From Schoenoplectus triqueter (lineage: Eukaryota; Streptophyta; Magnoliopsida; Poales; Cyperaceae): a DNA stretch of 63,709 bases. A program made the translations under genes and the position numbers. A model generated the notes under the pieces. The model had not been told where the DNA came from. It made no database searches and worked only from the letters and a program-made list of their open reading frames with translations. Of this stretch, positions 40,301 through 49,327 are shown piece after piece (within the stretch, counting starts at the first letter, position 1; each line of letters starts with the position of its first letter). Where the stretch lies: the NCBI GenBank assembly GCA_964058805.1, contig CAXKVV010000356.1:1-63709 (forward strand). Reading direction: 5' to 3'.

Positions 40301-43300
40301 ACGAACTTTTAGCAATTCATCGGGATTAGCTGTCCCTGAATCGCTAACCTCATCATCTTCTTTGTTAGGATCTTCTTGACGGCCCCTTTCATTTTCTTTG
40401 ATAGCCGTGTGTTCCATTTCCGGGTTAGTACTTCTACTATTACCCCTTGTTACTATCACATGAGCCCTCGCGAGATCTGGCTCAAAGAACACATTCGTGA
40501 TATCTTCTGGAACATCATCTTCTTCATAACCATCGACTCCTACGTGGGCCATGTATACTGAGAAGTGCTGCTCGGCTTGTTCTACCACTCGTCGTTTTTT
40601 GTGACTTGGGTTTGACGTAGTTATAACTAAATTTTTATTCACAGGTGGTGGTCCAGATTTGACCCTATGTCCCAACCTGTTGAACACACTCTCTTGAAAG
40701 TCCTCGTGTGCCTGTTGAGAAGAACTTCCCTTTGGAACCCACACTTGTTTCATCTTATGAGGCTTAGGTTTAAACTGCTTCCCTGATTCTCGGGGAGCGT
40801 AGACAGTTCGCTCCCTATGGTTGGAGAATGTTAACCGAGTCTTCACAGACTCTCGAACTGGGATAGGAGCTTGTTGGATATGTTCATCCGTCCTTCGTTG
40901 CCACCTTCGTTGTTTTCTTTCCTTCATGGCTTTGTGCGCCTGGTAGATGACATTGGTAGAGGCACGAGGCTTTGGTCTACCTCCATGCACTTGAGCTTGC
41001 TGGGGTCGTGGTTGTGGAACCTCCCAAACACGACGTATTTGACCCGTATGAGAGTTGTTCCTTACCACCCTCAGTGGTGAGAATGAGTTGGCCACCGGGA
41101 CAGCTGGCCTAGCCACCAGTTGATCCTGATATTGTTCCAAAGCTCTTTTCTTATTGAGCCTTGGGGCCTGTTGTGGTGCTGGCACTGGTACAGGACGGGA
41201 GGATGATGCTGCGGCCATCCTTCTCCGATATGACCTGCTTTTCTTTTGAGGTTGAGGAGGAGTTCCCATTATGTTGTTGCGAATGCCCTTCTCAGTGAGG
41301 TAGAAGCAGCATTCATCATCCTCTTTCACAGCTTGAAGTGGTTACGGGATTGGAGCGACCATAATAGGAGTCACTGGAGCAGGTTGTGGTATCATCGGGA
41401 TTTGAGGAACTGTCCCAATGAAGAAGTAGTTCCTTCCTTGAGCATCCTGAGCGAAGCTCATCGGAAGAGGAACCATGTTGTTGTTGATGCTGGAGTTCAA
41501 ATTGTTGCTGAAAAACGCCATTTCCTGCAAAAACACGCAAACTCCAATTTCAATTAGTTACTCATGATTATTTAATAATGACTTATTTCATTTTATTTAT
41601 GTTCTATTCCTTTTCTTCTTAGTGAACGGAAGGAAAACAAGGTCCCACCGGGCGTGCCAGATCCTGTGCGACCCTTTTTCGCGCCTCTCCTCACTCAGGA
41701 AAAGAATCGAGTGAGAACGGCGGAAGAAGGACACGGTACCACCTTTGAATGTATATTTATGTATTTATTTTTAGGATTATACATCCAAAGGCTTTTTTTT
41801 AGTGATTGTGGGAACTTTATTGTTCCAGTGAGCGCAAGCCCTCACTGTTAATTACCCTGGGCTATGAACCCTAGGAACCTTCGATGCTAAGAAGAAAGAA
41901 TTAGAATATAAATAAAATCAATTAAATAGGTCATTTTGAGTAACGAGAACTAATCAACAACAATTATCCTTGGTTTTGTTGTTTTAATGAACCTGTGTTG
42001 TAGCTCAAACCATAATACGAGACTGGTGAATCTGGGTGTTCTTATACCTTATAGATTCAATTATCAGAAGATGGTGAATTTGGTCCACTTAATTATCTTA
42101 CTGATCTTCTAAATCATGAAACTCTATGAGTTTATAATTTAGGATGTTTAAACCTGAGCGTTTTGGGCTTTGTTAGGTTTGATTTATCGGGAACATGTGA
42201 GATTTGGGTCACTTAACTGTCTTACCAATCTTCCAGATTATGAAACTATGCTAGCTCATAATCCGGGCAATGTAAACCTGAGCGTTTTGGGCTTTATTAG
42301 GTTTAATTATCAGAAAAATGGGTGAGATTTGGATCACTTAGTCATTTAATTGATCTTCTAAATTGTAAAGTTTGAAGCGCTATGCCAACCTACAACCTAG
42401 GTATTTAAAATCTAAGCGTTTTAGGCTTTATTAGATTTTTCTTATCAGGAAACCGATGAGATTTGGGTCACTTAATGGTTTTTTACTGATCTTCCAAATT
42501 ATGAAATTTGACGCACTGTCAACTTATAACCTGGGTAATAAATCTGAATTTTATATGTTTTATTAGGTTTATTTATCATAAGAGCGGATGAAATTTAAAT
42601 CGCTTTATCATTCTTAAATGAATTTTTAAATTCTAAAATATTTTGTGAGTTCATAACCTAAACAAAATTTGGCTTTAGCATTTAATTAATAACTTATTTT
42701 ACTCATTTTTATTTATTTGAAATTGAGAATTTCGTTTTTTTTTTATCTATGAGGCATGAATCAATTTATTTATTTAATTTATTTGAAAGGATTATTTCAT
42801 TTTATTTATTTATTTAATTTATTTGAAAGAATTTAGAAATGGTGATCATGGTTTTAATTTCCTCGCGATCCGGATTCACGCAATGAAACTATCTCTCTTT
42901 CCGTCTTCTTGTGACGCTGAATATAAACCGTTGAATTTCTCAGTCACAGATTTTGCTTGTTTTGCACTTCTCTGGAGATCAACCAATGTCTCTAGCTTCG
43001 TCTTTGAACTGATTGATCATCTATCATGTACGATCCTTATTAAAATTGTCAAATCTCTTCATGAACCACTATGTATTTTGGATGTCGGCACCAATGAAGG
43101 GGACCTCAAATTTTCAGAATTTCCTTGTTAATTCCTTTGATTCAATGTCTAATCTGTATCATTTAAGTATATTAAATGTGTTTGTGCAATTTTGTTTTGA
43201 ATAACCCCAAACTTATATTGATTTTCCCTATTGTCATCACTTGGGTACCAGTTCTTATACCCATCACCAGTTCTGATATTAAGCTTCAATTATCCTCTAG

Positions 43301-46300
43301 TAATTATTAGGACAGTTATTTATATTCTGAAGTCAATTTGAACACAAGGAGAACATTTATTAAGAACATATTCACTTATAATTCTAATATATTCTAATTT
43401 TATTCACTGACACTGTGCAATATTTTTTTTTGATTCATCCTTTTTATATATTTTTTTTCTTACTGTTAAATATACAGTTAGAATAGAAGAAATGCAATGT
43501 GCAAATGACTATAATGTAAAAGCTCTAAAGATGCTCATGAAAGGAAATTCAATAAAATAAAAATATTTTTTAAAACTTTATTGAAAATTCATGATATAAA
43601 CATATATTTTTTTTTTGACATGAATATAGTGTTAAATATTAAGAACGAATTTCACTTTTAAACATTCTTTATTTTAAACACTTTCAAACATATTCACAAA
43701 TCAGTCCTTGTTCAGTGATAAAAATCAGAAAATGAGATCTGTCAGAATTATTTTGGTCTTTTGAACATCTAAAAAAAAAATTAATATTTGGTCTCAAATT
43801 TCTCAGTTAAGCATTATTTATAACAGAGTTTAAGAATATAAAATAACATATGCATGTCATATTTGTAGAAAGGTCCAACTCAAATGAGGTTTTTTGTGAT
43901 TTTCAAGAAATGAATGCAAAATCAGTAAACCTTTGGGTTTTTATATAAAATTTCCTAAATACCATGCTGGTAAAAAGTGACAGTAAGATATATTAGGTAA
44001 TTTAAAATAACTCTTATTTTGAAACCTTTTTATTTTGACGCCATTTTGATTAAGTTTCAAATGATTTAGACCAGAGAGTTAAAACTGTAATTAATGGACA
44101 GTTAAGAGTAATCAGGGCGTTTGAACACTCAAAACTTTGTATTTTTATCTCAAAATTTACAGATAGACTCTACTTATAATAGAGAACAATAATATAGGTA
44201 TCACATTCATAGATTGCTACAGCTTATTATGTTTTATAACAGCCAGGGGTGCAGATGCAAAATGAAGGGTATTTGGGTTTTTATGCAAAAGTGCTGACGG
44301 AATAATTCAAACAAATTCATATCCAAGTAGAAACAATATTTATTTATACGAGTTTTTCATTTAGAGCCATTTTATATGAGTTCTAGAATCATTTTTTTTT
44401 TAACAGGAAATTCGAAAATAACAGAAAATATCGTTTTACTGTTTTTTTTTTTGCAGGCTGAACATAATAACGCCCGAATAAAATCGAATAAATGTCAGAA
44501 AAGTATAAAAATTCGTACAGAAGTTTATTTTGGTGTTTTGTAAATGCCATAAAAATTTCAAGAAAATTGGACAAACGGAGTACTATTTTCTATTTTCAGT
44601 TGAATTTTAAACATATTTTTCACTCTGTTCTGCAGTTCTGGATTAAAACTTAAATTACAAACATGGTTATCTTGTCAATTAGTATATGTATCCATGGTGT
44701 GTATCTAAGGTTATTTTTCTTATAAAAATACAGGATAGTTTAACTCAAACTTTTGCATATAAGTCCAGATCAGCATTTTTATTGAAAGTTTTTGTGTTTC
44801 TTTTCATAGGAAGCATACTCATGTACTAAACTGGTTTTTGCTATAACGTATACCTAAATCAACTTTTTTTGAACCCTTTGTTGATTGCAATTAAGTTTTC
44901 AGATTAAATCCAATACTGTTCGTACTGAGATTGTTTATCTAATTTAGACTCAATGCTGTTCGCATCAAAGCCTTGCTTTTATTTAGCAATCCAATACTGT
45001 TCGTATTGAGATTGTTTACCTAATTCAGACTCAATGCTGTTCGCATTAAAGTCTTGCTTTTATTTAACAATCCAATACTGTTCGTATTGAGATTATTTGA
45101 GTATTTACAAACTAAAAGAATGATCCTGTTGTTTTAAAGAAGGAAATAATAAAGAGAAAAGCAATCCTTTTAAAAAAAAACCTTTTTTTTTATGACAGAT
45201 GATCTATGAAGCTAAAACTGCTCGTTTCAACCTTCAGAAACTATCAGATAATAAGAGATGAAGTTTTGTATCAAGAGAAATGGTTTTAGATTTATAGAAA
45301 GATCATCCTCCTTTTTCATGATTCATAATTTGCAAAGCCAGAACTGTTTGTTCCAACCTTCACAGACTATGAAACAATCCAAAAGATTCATTAACTCTGA
45401 GATGCATTTTTTTTTTAAAACAACAGGTGAACTTTTCTTTTTTAAAAAAAACGAGTTTAACAGACCATATGCAAGTATTTAATAATAAACTTACTAATAA
45501 GCACAGTACACATTTACTTAGTTGTAAAATCGAGTTATATAGTTTTAAAATCTAGTCTAGCATTATTTTGCATTAAGGCTTCAGCCAAAGCTTGAAACAC
45601 AAGCCAAACTAGATAAAGAGAGAGGTAAAAGAGACGTTAGAGCAAAAATAACAAGGATCAGCAAGCAAAGAAGAAAAAAAAGTAAAGAAACAGCATCACT
45701 TAGAAAAGGGAAAGAAATATGCATCTCATTGATTAGATTATTCTACACAAGCCAGAAAACATATCATAGCATTGCATTACATCAATTTTGAGTCTACCTA
45801 AAGCTGTTTTGAGGAAATAAGAAGGAGAAATCTTGTATATTTCGAATTTCTTCTCTTGGAAGAGCAGTATATGGCAAGAATCTGTTTAAAGATTTTGGAG
45901 TAGAAAAATTATTCTCTCTGTTCTCTCCGGTGTTAAAGATCTAGGGGTTGGGTTTATATTGTTGTAGCCAGGTCCAAATTAAAGTTGTGGCAAGGATATA
46001 TATAGGCAGAGATTTAGGGCAGCAAGGCTACATTAGGAATTTCTCCATTTGTTGGCATTATCCAATGACACAGTGCCAAACGACTTCTTTAAATTATTAC
46101 CCAGTTAGAGCTTGACACTTAGGCAATGCCAACACTCTCTTTAATATGATTGGATCTCAAGCTTTGTTAGGATTATTGACATGGCAGTATCTGAGACGTT
46201 TGTTCACCTTTTACATCAAGGGAGTGGATCAATTGTTATTCTTTAATCCTCTTTTGTGCTTCCGGATACATCTTCTCTCATAGATTAATGAGCTTCTGCA

Positions 46301-49300
46301 CACCTGCACAATTCCGGTACAAAGATATTCTCTTTCAGGAGATGTCAGTATGCAGTTTCTCCATGCTCCCTGTTGTCTCCATTTCGTTCATCAAACATCA
46401 CTTATTCCATGGTTCATTACTGGAGAGGATGAAATGTACTGTACCGGCCACCTTCCTTTCATCTGGCGAGCCAGCTGTAACCTCCCCCTTTTTCGTTTTC
46501 TAGCTTCTCTAGTCATTTCTTGTTACCGTTTGAAATCGACTATGCCATTATACTTCTCTGACGTGCTACTCTATATTTACCTCTTTGATATTTTATCTCT
46601 ATTCTCCCTTTTTCATTTCTTTGTCTCGTGACCCACTGTCAAGCATCATTTCAGCTCTTTCAATAACACATCTTCTCTTTTTCACCCAATTAACCGAACT
46701 AGTAGCTTCGTTGATTTCACCCTGCTTCAATTAGACTCGTTGAGCTGTCGATTCCAACATATTGCTTACACAGGTGAGCCACTTTTTTTGACACTGGTAA
46801 AACCTTTCATTATTACTGCACCTTTTGATTTGCGATTGTATTTGCTGAAGGGGTTGAGCTCGCCTAGCTTGGTGTGGAGGCGCATAGGTTTCAAATAGTG
46901 GTTTGGTGTTATCTAATCTTACCTGTTTCTTCCTCATTACCAGGGGAAAAGATTGATCATAGTAAGAAAAATCTCTTTTGTTCTTTAGTGGTTAAATTAT
47001 TCTTGTTTCATCATGTTAAATGCACGCCACCTCTAAGCTATCTCTCTCCTGGCGTTTATACCAAGTGACTTGGTACATGAATTAAATATTTGAAGTCTGA
47101 TTAATAACCTGGCCCATTTACCATCTCATGTTTATATATTCATTTGACCATTGACCGGTTATTCGGCCATGTATAATGCCAACTCCAAATTTCCCCTGAC
47201 TTGTACCCCTAAATTGCACCACAAAAGTTCTCCGATTAAATCAAAAGAAATTATTTTTAATTGAATTTCGTTTTTTTTTAATCATTTCCCATCCGTGAAA
47301 TATATATATATATATATATATTTACTTTCTCTTTTTTAGGGTCTTGCAGGTTTGTTAGTGCATCTTCATATAATGTCTAGTTTATTTGAGTCACACTTTC
47401 ATACGAGCAGTATGGAGTGTTTGATTCAATAAATTGACATGGGGTTGTAAATAGCACTTTCATACGAACAGTATGGAGTGTCAAATCTATTGAATTACAC
47501 TTTCGTACGAACAGTATGAAGTGTTAAAAAAATTTTGAGCTACACTTCCATACGAACAGTATGAAGTATCCGAAAGTGTCGGGTGTCTCTGTATGCAGGG
47601 TAGATGCTGTCGAAATTTCGTGTAATATTTTTTGAATATTTTAGGGGAAAACAGTTGCATCATTAAAATTTTATTTCTTGTTCTAGATCAAGTTATTGCT
47701 AATGTACTGATGACACATTTAAAATATTGAAAATTTGCCCCTCACACCAACATTTTTGTAAGATAAATAATTTTCAAATAATCAAGGATAGAATATTAAA
47801 TTCAATCAGCAAAAAAATAGCGGTCTCCAGAATGTTGTTTCATTCTTTACTAACAGAAGATGATTAGGCAAGTAGGTAAGGAACTTGGCTATTATATTAT
47901 ACTGTTGAACTTGGTGAACTGCAGGTAATGCTTGGTCTCTTCCATGGAAACAGCGGCTTCAAATTTCCTATGAATCCGCCCAAGGTATGGAATTAATAAT
48001 CTTATTTTTCATCATAAAACAATTAACTTGTATTTGTTAATACTACTAGCATTTTTTCCAGGGCTGGAGTATCTGCACAAGATGTGTGATCCACCACTGA
48101 TCCACAGAGATGTGAAGACCAGCAATATTCTTCTTACCAAAAATCTTGTAGCAAAAATTTCTGATTTTGGTTCAGTCCGGGCTTTCAGCGGCAATCATGA
48201 ACCAACCCAGATCATTGGGACACCTGGTTATTTGGATCCCTAGTATGTTCTATCTGCCACTGTAGTTTGTTAGTTCTACCATTCTTCTGTAACAACTTTA
48301 TGGTAACCTGATTTATTTCTATTGGAGACAAGTTGCTATTAATGTGCCTGCGGAGTATTGCATTTTAGCACATATTGGCAATGAATCATACTCCTTTATA
48401 AGATGGTTAGATCACTATAGTTCTTATTTGCCAACACACATCCAGACCTAAAATCAAAGCAGTACCAAGTATAATAAATATGTTAACCTCACTATACAAT
48501 GCTACAATAGTCAGACCCTACTAGTGCAGGGTTAGCATCAGCAGCATTTTTTTTCTCTCTTCTTTTTTATTAAGGTTGCAAAGTGTACATACCAGAAATC
48601 ATTTTATATACAGAAACAAATAATTTTAATCCAAATTTTAAAAATAAATATGATCATAAAGTTTTCACAAATTACGCAAAGCTCGAAGGGTTGGCAACAG
48701 ATTTAGAAGGAGTTCGTTGAGAGCAGATAAGTATTACTGAAAGATAAAACTGCTTCAGTAATGATCAGTATCCAGAAATTGTTTCCTATTTTCATTACTT
48801 AATGAATTCATGAACCATTTTTGTTTGCTTGCTTGATTTTTTGTTTGTGCTTCTGCAGTTATGCCTCAACTTCACAACTCACAGAAAAAAGTGATGTATA
48901 CAGTTTTGGGGTTGTCCTGCTAGAAATCATCACAGGCAAGCCCCCCAATCTTCAAAGTGGCCAGCACTTGACTCAATTTGTGCAGCAAAGACTATTCAAA
49001 GGAAACATAGAAAGTATACTGGACCCAAATATGGGAGTCCAATACAACTTAAACTCTATCTGGAAGGTTGCAAATTTGGCACTCAGGTGCACCGACCACC
49101 CTGCTAAAAGGCCTGACATGACAAGAATTGTTATTGAGCTAAAGGATAGCCTGAATCTAGAAATGTCTAGCTTTGAAACTGGCAGCATGGCTTCGGGGGA
49201 CAACAGCCAGTATACCGGTTATTCAGGAAATGAAAAACCTGTTGGTTCTGCAGTATATAGTAGCAAATTTGAGATGGTACATATTGGGGCCATGCGGCCA

Positions 49301-49327
49301 CCTGATTATGGTCCTTCGCCAAGATAA
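1763..49327 (+). CDS. Malectin-like/LRR receptor-like kinase, 12 visible exons
   Basis: Exons by frame and GT-AG sites: 1763-2312, 2833-3296, 3446-3584, 3717-3788, 3958-4029, 4114-4197, 4600-4739, 5143-5447, 11293-11419, 47925-47984, 48062-48242 and 48859-49327 (stop). They join in frame to about 886 residues, the usual length of LRR-RLK subfamily I minus its signal peptide. Order: malectin-like ectodomain, about three LRRs, transmembrane segment, Ser/Thr kinase. Members act at the plasma membrane in defence, symbiosis or growth signalling; which applies here cannot be read from sequence. The first visible exon begins in phase 1, so a signal-peptide exon should lie upstream but is not seen. 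Two introns are 5.8 kb and 36.5 kb because of retrotransposons. Coding capacity looks intact; expression through a 36-kb intron is uncertain. Confidence 0.85.
3446..4197 (+). CDS. RLK exons 3-6: LRR region
   Basis: Exons 3446-3584, 3717-3788, 3958-4029 and 4114-4197. The first carries [19 protein letters not shown], the cap that precedes the LRRs in this subfamily. The two middle exons are exactly 72 bp each, the one-LRR-per-exon layout typical of plant RLKs, and give [19 protein letters not shown] and [19 protein letters not shown]. The last begins [17 protein letters not shown] and is a degenerate final repeat. The paired-cysteine motif often seen after the LRRs is weak, so the exon end (AA|GTCTGT, 4197) is less certain than the others. 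Confidence 0.8.
4600..5447 (+). CDS. RLK exons 7-8: transmembrane helix, juxtamembrane, kinase N-lobe
   Basis: Exon 4600-4739 encodes the single transmembrane helix ([19 protein letters not shown] and onward), followed by basic WYLKKYK, a stop-transfer signal that puts the kinase in the cytosol. Exon 5143-5447 holds the juxtamembrane region and the start of the kinase: [19 protein letters not shown], the glycine-rich loop GIGGFGKVF and the ATP-binding lysine in VAVKV. It ends FLNE before the donor GTAGAA, beyond which the Copia element has entered the intron. Confidence 0.85.
5898..6538 (+). repeat. Copia 5' LTR
   Basis: 641 bp, TG...CA ends. It contains a likely core promoter (ACTATAAATAGAG near 6267) and an AAAGAGAGATAAGAGAG stretch. 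It ends GGTCAACA directly before the primer-binding site. Confidence 0.9.
6541..6553 (+). other. Copia primer-binding site
   Basis: TTAGTATCAGAGC, 2 bp after the 5' LTR, differs by one base from the TGGTATCAGAGC that pairs with initiator Met-tRNA in most plant Copia elements (TGG changed to TAG). The change is another G-to-A decay mutation. Confidence 0.7.
6556..10518 (+). pseudogene. Copia gag-pol polyprotein, inactivated by many stops
   Basis: ATG at 6556 opens [20 protein letters not shown], a UBN2-type gag. Then come a damaged zinc knuckle ([14 protein letters not shown], first Cys lost), protease (LDIGASNHM, where LDSGASNHM is expected), integrase with visible D, D and E ([25 protein letters not shown]; 8100-8420), reverse transcriptase with ALYVDDLI (about 9550) and RNase H ending near [14 protein letters not shown]. 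At least seven in-frame stops occur, for example at 6727, 7270, 7521, 9352, 9445, 9725 and 9841, plus frameshifts near 7340 and 8470. Most stops are where Trp, Gln or Arg is expected, the pattern left by C-to-T decay at methylated cytosines. Confidence 0.88.
10519..11141 (+). repeat. Copia 3' LTR
   Basis: 623 bp, homologous to 5898-6538 with scattered substitutions (for example AAATTTTAAG versus AAACTCCAAG at the start) and indels. It is preceded by the purine-rich tract AAGAGAGAA (10510-10518), the expected polypurine tract. It is followed by TATAC. Confidence 0.9.
11293..11419 (+). CDS. RLK exon 9: kinase subdomains III-V
   Basis: Reads [19 protein letters not shown] then [17 protein letters not shown]. 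This is the C-helix/hinge exon of plant RLKs: HxNLVxLxGYC and LVYEYMxxGNL are diagnostic. It is stranded between two retroelements, 151 bp after the Copia LTR and 13 bp before the Gypsy LTR. The donor is G|GTTGCT, a poor match to the plant consensus at positions +3 to +5. A homologous relic exon lies at 53733-53810. Confidence 0.9.
11790..12430. repeat. Five degenerate ~125-bp tandem units in the LTR
   Basis: Units start near 11841, 11965, 12090, 12223 and 12354, each with GAGATTTGGGTCACTT, GATCTTCCAAATTATGAA, CATAACCTGGGTAAT and GGGCTTTATTAGGTTT blocks. The same array is at about 42022-42661 in the other LTR. Related blocks (GATCTAGAAGATCAG) occur in the LTRs ending at 36000 and 57855. Confidence 0.75.
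14681..14860. repeat. Hairpin array A in the LTR (five copies)
   Basis: CAATACTGTTCGTATTG or its variant CAATGCTGTTCGCATTA occurs at 14681, 14721, 14762, 14802 and 14843, about every 40 bp. Each is an inverted repeat with the five-base loop TGTTC. Paired changes (ATAC/GTAT versus ATGC/GCAT) keep the stem. Duplicated at 44911-45090. Confidence 0.8.
15768..15776 (+). promoter_or_regulatory. Possible plus-strand TATA element in the LTR
   Basis: TATATATAGG followed about 25-30 bp later by a purine-rich start region looks like a plant core promoter on the plus strand. Here it points at the PMD gene at 17599. The copy at about 46000 in the other LTR points at kinase exons 10-12. This is inference from a short motif in AT-rich DNA. 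Confidence 0.25.
17070..17109. repeat. (AT)n microsatellite in the 3' LTR
   Basis: About 40 bp of AT here versus about 23 bp at 47300-47322 in the other LTR. It accounts for most of the length difference between the two. Confidence 0.9.
17181..17355. repeat. Hairpin array B in the LTR (four copies)
   Basis: CACTTTCATACGAACAGTATGGAGTG and close variants start at about 17181, 17242, 17285 and 17331, and at 47393-47568 in the other LTR. The core ATACGAACAGTAT is the exact reverse complement of array A's ATACTGTTCGTAT. Confidence 0.8.
17441..17460 (-). other. Candidate polypurine tract before the 3' LTR
   Basis: On the minus strand the bases just before the LTR read TGCTTTGGTGGGTGGCTCTT. It is G-rich but not a pure purine run, so the assignment rests mainly on position. 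Confidence 0.35.
17599..21320 (+). CDS. Plant mobile domain (PMD) protein, nine exons, antisense inside the retroelement
   Basis: Exons: 17599-19402, 19485-19601, 19690-19752, 19827-19919, 19986-20060, 20139-20261, 20341-20430, 20506-20655 and 20731-21320. They join to 1,034 residues with no stop. All eight introns are GT-AG and phase 1, so every internal exon is a multiple of three. Exon 1 carries the PMD (PF10536-like, sometimes called aminotransferase-like): [42 protein letters not shown] at residues ~115-180. Exons 2-8 encode an acidic, Pro/Ser-rich linker with repeats such as GIESD/GIKSD and SPIR. Exon 9 is a coiled coil. Host PMD proteins (MAIN/MAIL1) act in the nucleus in gene expression and transposon silencing. 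The role here is unknown. An acceptor-like TTGCAG at 17557-17562 hints at a 5' UTR intron. Confidence 0.85.
21321..22978. other. Non-coding interval between the PMD gene and pol ends
   Basis: Both genes end towards this interval, so it should hold the 3' end of the PMD transcript. At 21630-22080 are inverted segments (ACCCGTTTATCC.../GGATAAACTTGCC...). At 22390-22640 a degenerate ~60-bp unit (GGCTTTCCATTTGGGGTTTT...GCC) repeats about four times. At 22750-22950 GGGCTTCTTAAAGCCTCTTATT repeats three times. The hydrophobic frame at 21330-21641 is probably 3' UTR. Confidence 0.5.
22979..28914 (-). CDS. Gypsy polyprotein, C-terminal part: RT, RNase H, second RNase H, integrase
   Basis: The open frame as it stands begins in the nested LTR at 28942 and has 1,987 codons. 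In order: acidic Ser/Thr/Asp repeats (residues ~1-130); two CHHC finger modules ([15 protein letters not shown] ~220, [15 protein letters not shown] ~500); reverse transcriptase ~930-1110 with CYVDDLV near 1087; Gypsy RNase H ~1220-1330; archaeal-type RNase H from [10 protein letters not shown] ~1380; integrase with HHCC zinc site ~1640-1680 and catalytic D, D, E in GTDIVGP ~1703, SDNGTAF ~1764 and GLAEAFNK ~1800; and a C-terminal NWEGPY segment. The second RNase H marks the Tat lineage. No internal stop is present, so this half looks recently functional. It is cut from gag-protease by the nested LTR. Confidence 0.93.
28590..28905 (-). repeat. Tandem ~15-residue acidic repeats in the polyprotein
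   Basis: Units like [28 protein letters not shown] and [13 protein letters not shown] follow each other, and more lie across the nested insert at 36010-36110. The DNA is likewise repetitive. The nested LTR landed inside this array. Confidence 0.75.
29040..29500. repeat. Tandem ~250-bp duplication in the nested LTR
   Basis: The block with CCCACAATG, AGTATAAATACC, CTGACAAGTGGGACCCAC and GGCAGTCCCTT occurs at about 29040-29245 and again at 29290-29490, with diverged spacers. Both copies carry a TATAAATAC box. Confidence 0.7.
29741..29960. repeat. Tandem ~124-bp duplication in the nested LTR
   Basis: GGTGCCAAAGCTG...GAGCAACCA...CTGATAAGTAGTCAG occurs from about 29741 and again from 29865. A related block lies at the right edge of the window. 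Confidence 0.65.
34320..34390. repeat. (AAT)n-rich low-complexity tract
   Basis: A run of ATA/TAA triplets at 34350-34388 lies inside a 1.2-kb AT-rich stretch (33230-34440) of the nested LTR. No gene is seen there. Confidence 0.8.
34521..34945. repeat. Hairpin array in the nested LTR: CGTCGAGA...TCTCGACG
   Basis: Five copies of CGTCGAGACAAGAACATCTC plus GACG or variants (near 34521, 34567, 34630, 34692, 34920). Arms CGTCGAGA and TCTCGACG are inverted repeats with loop CAAGAACA. Confidence 0.75.
35148..35690. repeat. Hairpin array in the nested LTR: GAACCGGTCTG...GGTTC
   Basis: About eight copies of GAACCGGTCTGTTTGTAGG plus TTC, for example near 35148, 35190, 35445, 35583 and 35655. GAACC pairs with GGTTC. 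Several units carry paired substitutions in the two arms (GAATC/GATTC, GAGTC/GACTC). Confidence 0.75.
36001..41521 (-). CDS. Gypsy polyprotein, N-terminal part: gag and protease (one in-frame stop)
   Basis: The likely start is ATG at 41521 in good context (GAAATGGCG). A TAA at 41342-41344 interrupts after 59 codons, then the same frame runs open to 36001 and on into the nested LTR, ending at 35828 with a foreign tail. Rough positions from 41329: basic Pro-rich N-terminus, coiled coil ~340-400, retrotransposon gag ~490-640 (FQWYYSL), CHHC finger [15 protein letters not shown] ~752, aspartic protease with [12 protein letters not shown] ~1158 and [10 protein letters not shown], acidic PILGAST repeats, and a second CHHC module [15 protein letters not shown] ~1695. 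The protease triad reads D-A-G where D-S/T-G is usual; DAG also occurs in related elements. The stop may be a CAA-to-TAA change, or the true start may lie after it. Confidence 0.88.
41642..41659 (-). other. Primer-binding site of the giant element
   Basis: On the minus strand, 5 bp (GGATC) after the 5' LTR, TGGCACGCCCGGTGGGAC begins with the TGG that pairs to tRNA CCA ends. The tRNA species was not identified. Confidence 0.6.
41665..47653 (-). repeat. 5' LTR of the giant element (5,989 bp)
   Basis: Copy of 11433-17440, 19 bp shorter, mostly through a shorter (AT)n tract at 47300-47322. It should carry the promoter for the gag-pol transcript, which runs leftward from here. Its RLK-proximal end lies 271 bp before kinase exon 10. 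Confidence 0.95.
47925..48242 (+). CDS. RLK exons 10-11: kinase catalytic and activation loops
   Basis: Exon 47925-47984 ([20 protein letters not shown]) and exon 48062-48242. The second has the catalytic loop IHRDVKTSN with the RD arginine, the magnesium-binding ISDFGS and the P+1 segment GTPGYLDP, ending TA|GTATGT. Catalytic D, N and DFG residues are all present, so the kinase is not an obvious pseudokinase. Exon 10 starts 266 bp after the 36-kb element ends. Both junctions are in frame (G|GT and G|GG). Confidence 0.88.
48859..49327 (+). CDS. RLK exon 12: kinase C-lobe and tail
   Basis: Starts [20 protein letters not shown] and continues through the C-lobe ([21 protein letters not shown]) to a Ser/Gly-rich tail ending PDYGPSPR and TAA. 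The KSDVYSFG and KRPxM motifs are standard. The tail length fits subfamily I kinases. I found no clear AATAAA signal in the following 300 bp. Confidence 0.9.

Larger units (their letters stand above)
11433..47653 (-). mobile_element. Giant Tat/Ogre-type Ty3-Gypsy element (36.2 kb with nested insert)
   Basis: Near-identical LTRs (11433-17440 and 41665-47653), 5-bp duplication GTTGC on both sides, and a minus-strand gag-PR-RT-RH-aRH-INT polyprotein define one element of 36,221 bp. Removing the nested 7.08-kb LTR leaves about 29.1 kb, still extreme for plant LTR elements. The second, archaeal-type RNase H after RT and the very long LTRs point to the Tat lineage (Ogre/Retand-like). It is opposite in orientation to the host gene and carries an antisense PMD gene between integrase and the 3' LTR. 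LTR near-identity suggests recent transposition, but a premature TAA and the nested insert now disable it. Confidence 0.93.
11428..47658. repeat. 5-bp target-site duplication of the giant element (GTTGC)
   Basis: GTTGC at 11428-11432 and 47654-47658, directly abutting TG and CA termini. The empty site would place it 9-13 bp into the RLK intron. Confidence 0.9.

Noticed and set aside
41665..47653. The 6-kb duplication as an assembly artefact
   Set aside because: Copies differ by several substitutions and AT-tract length, and both flanks show the expected duplication and different neighbours.
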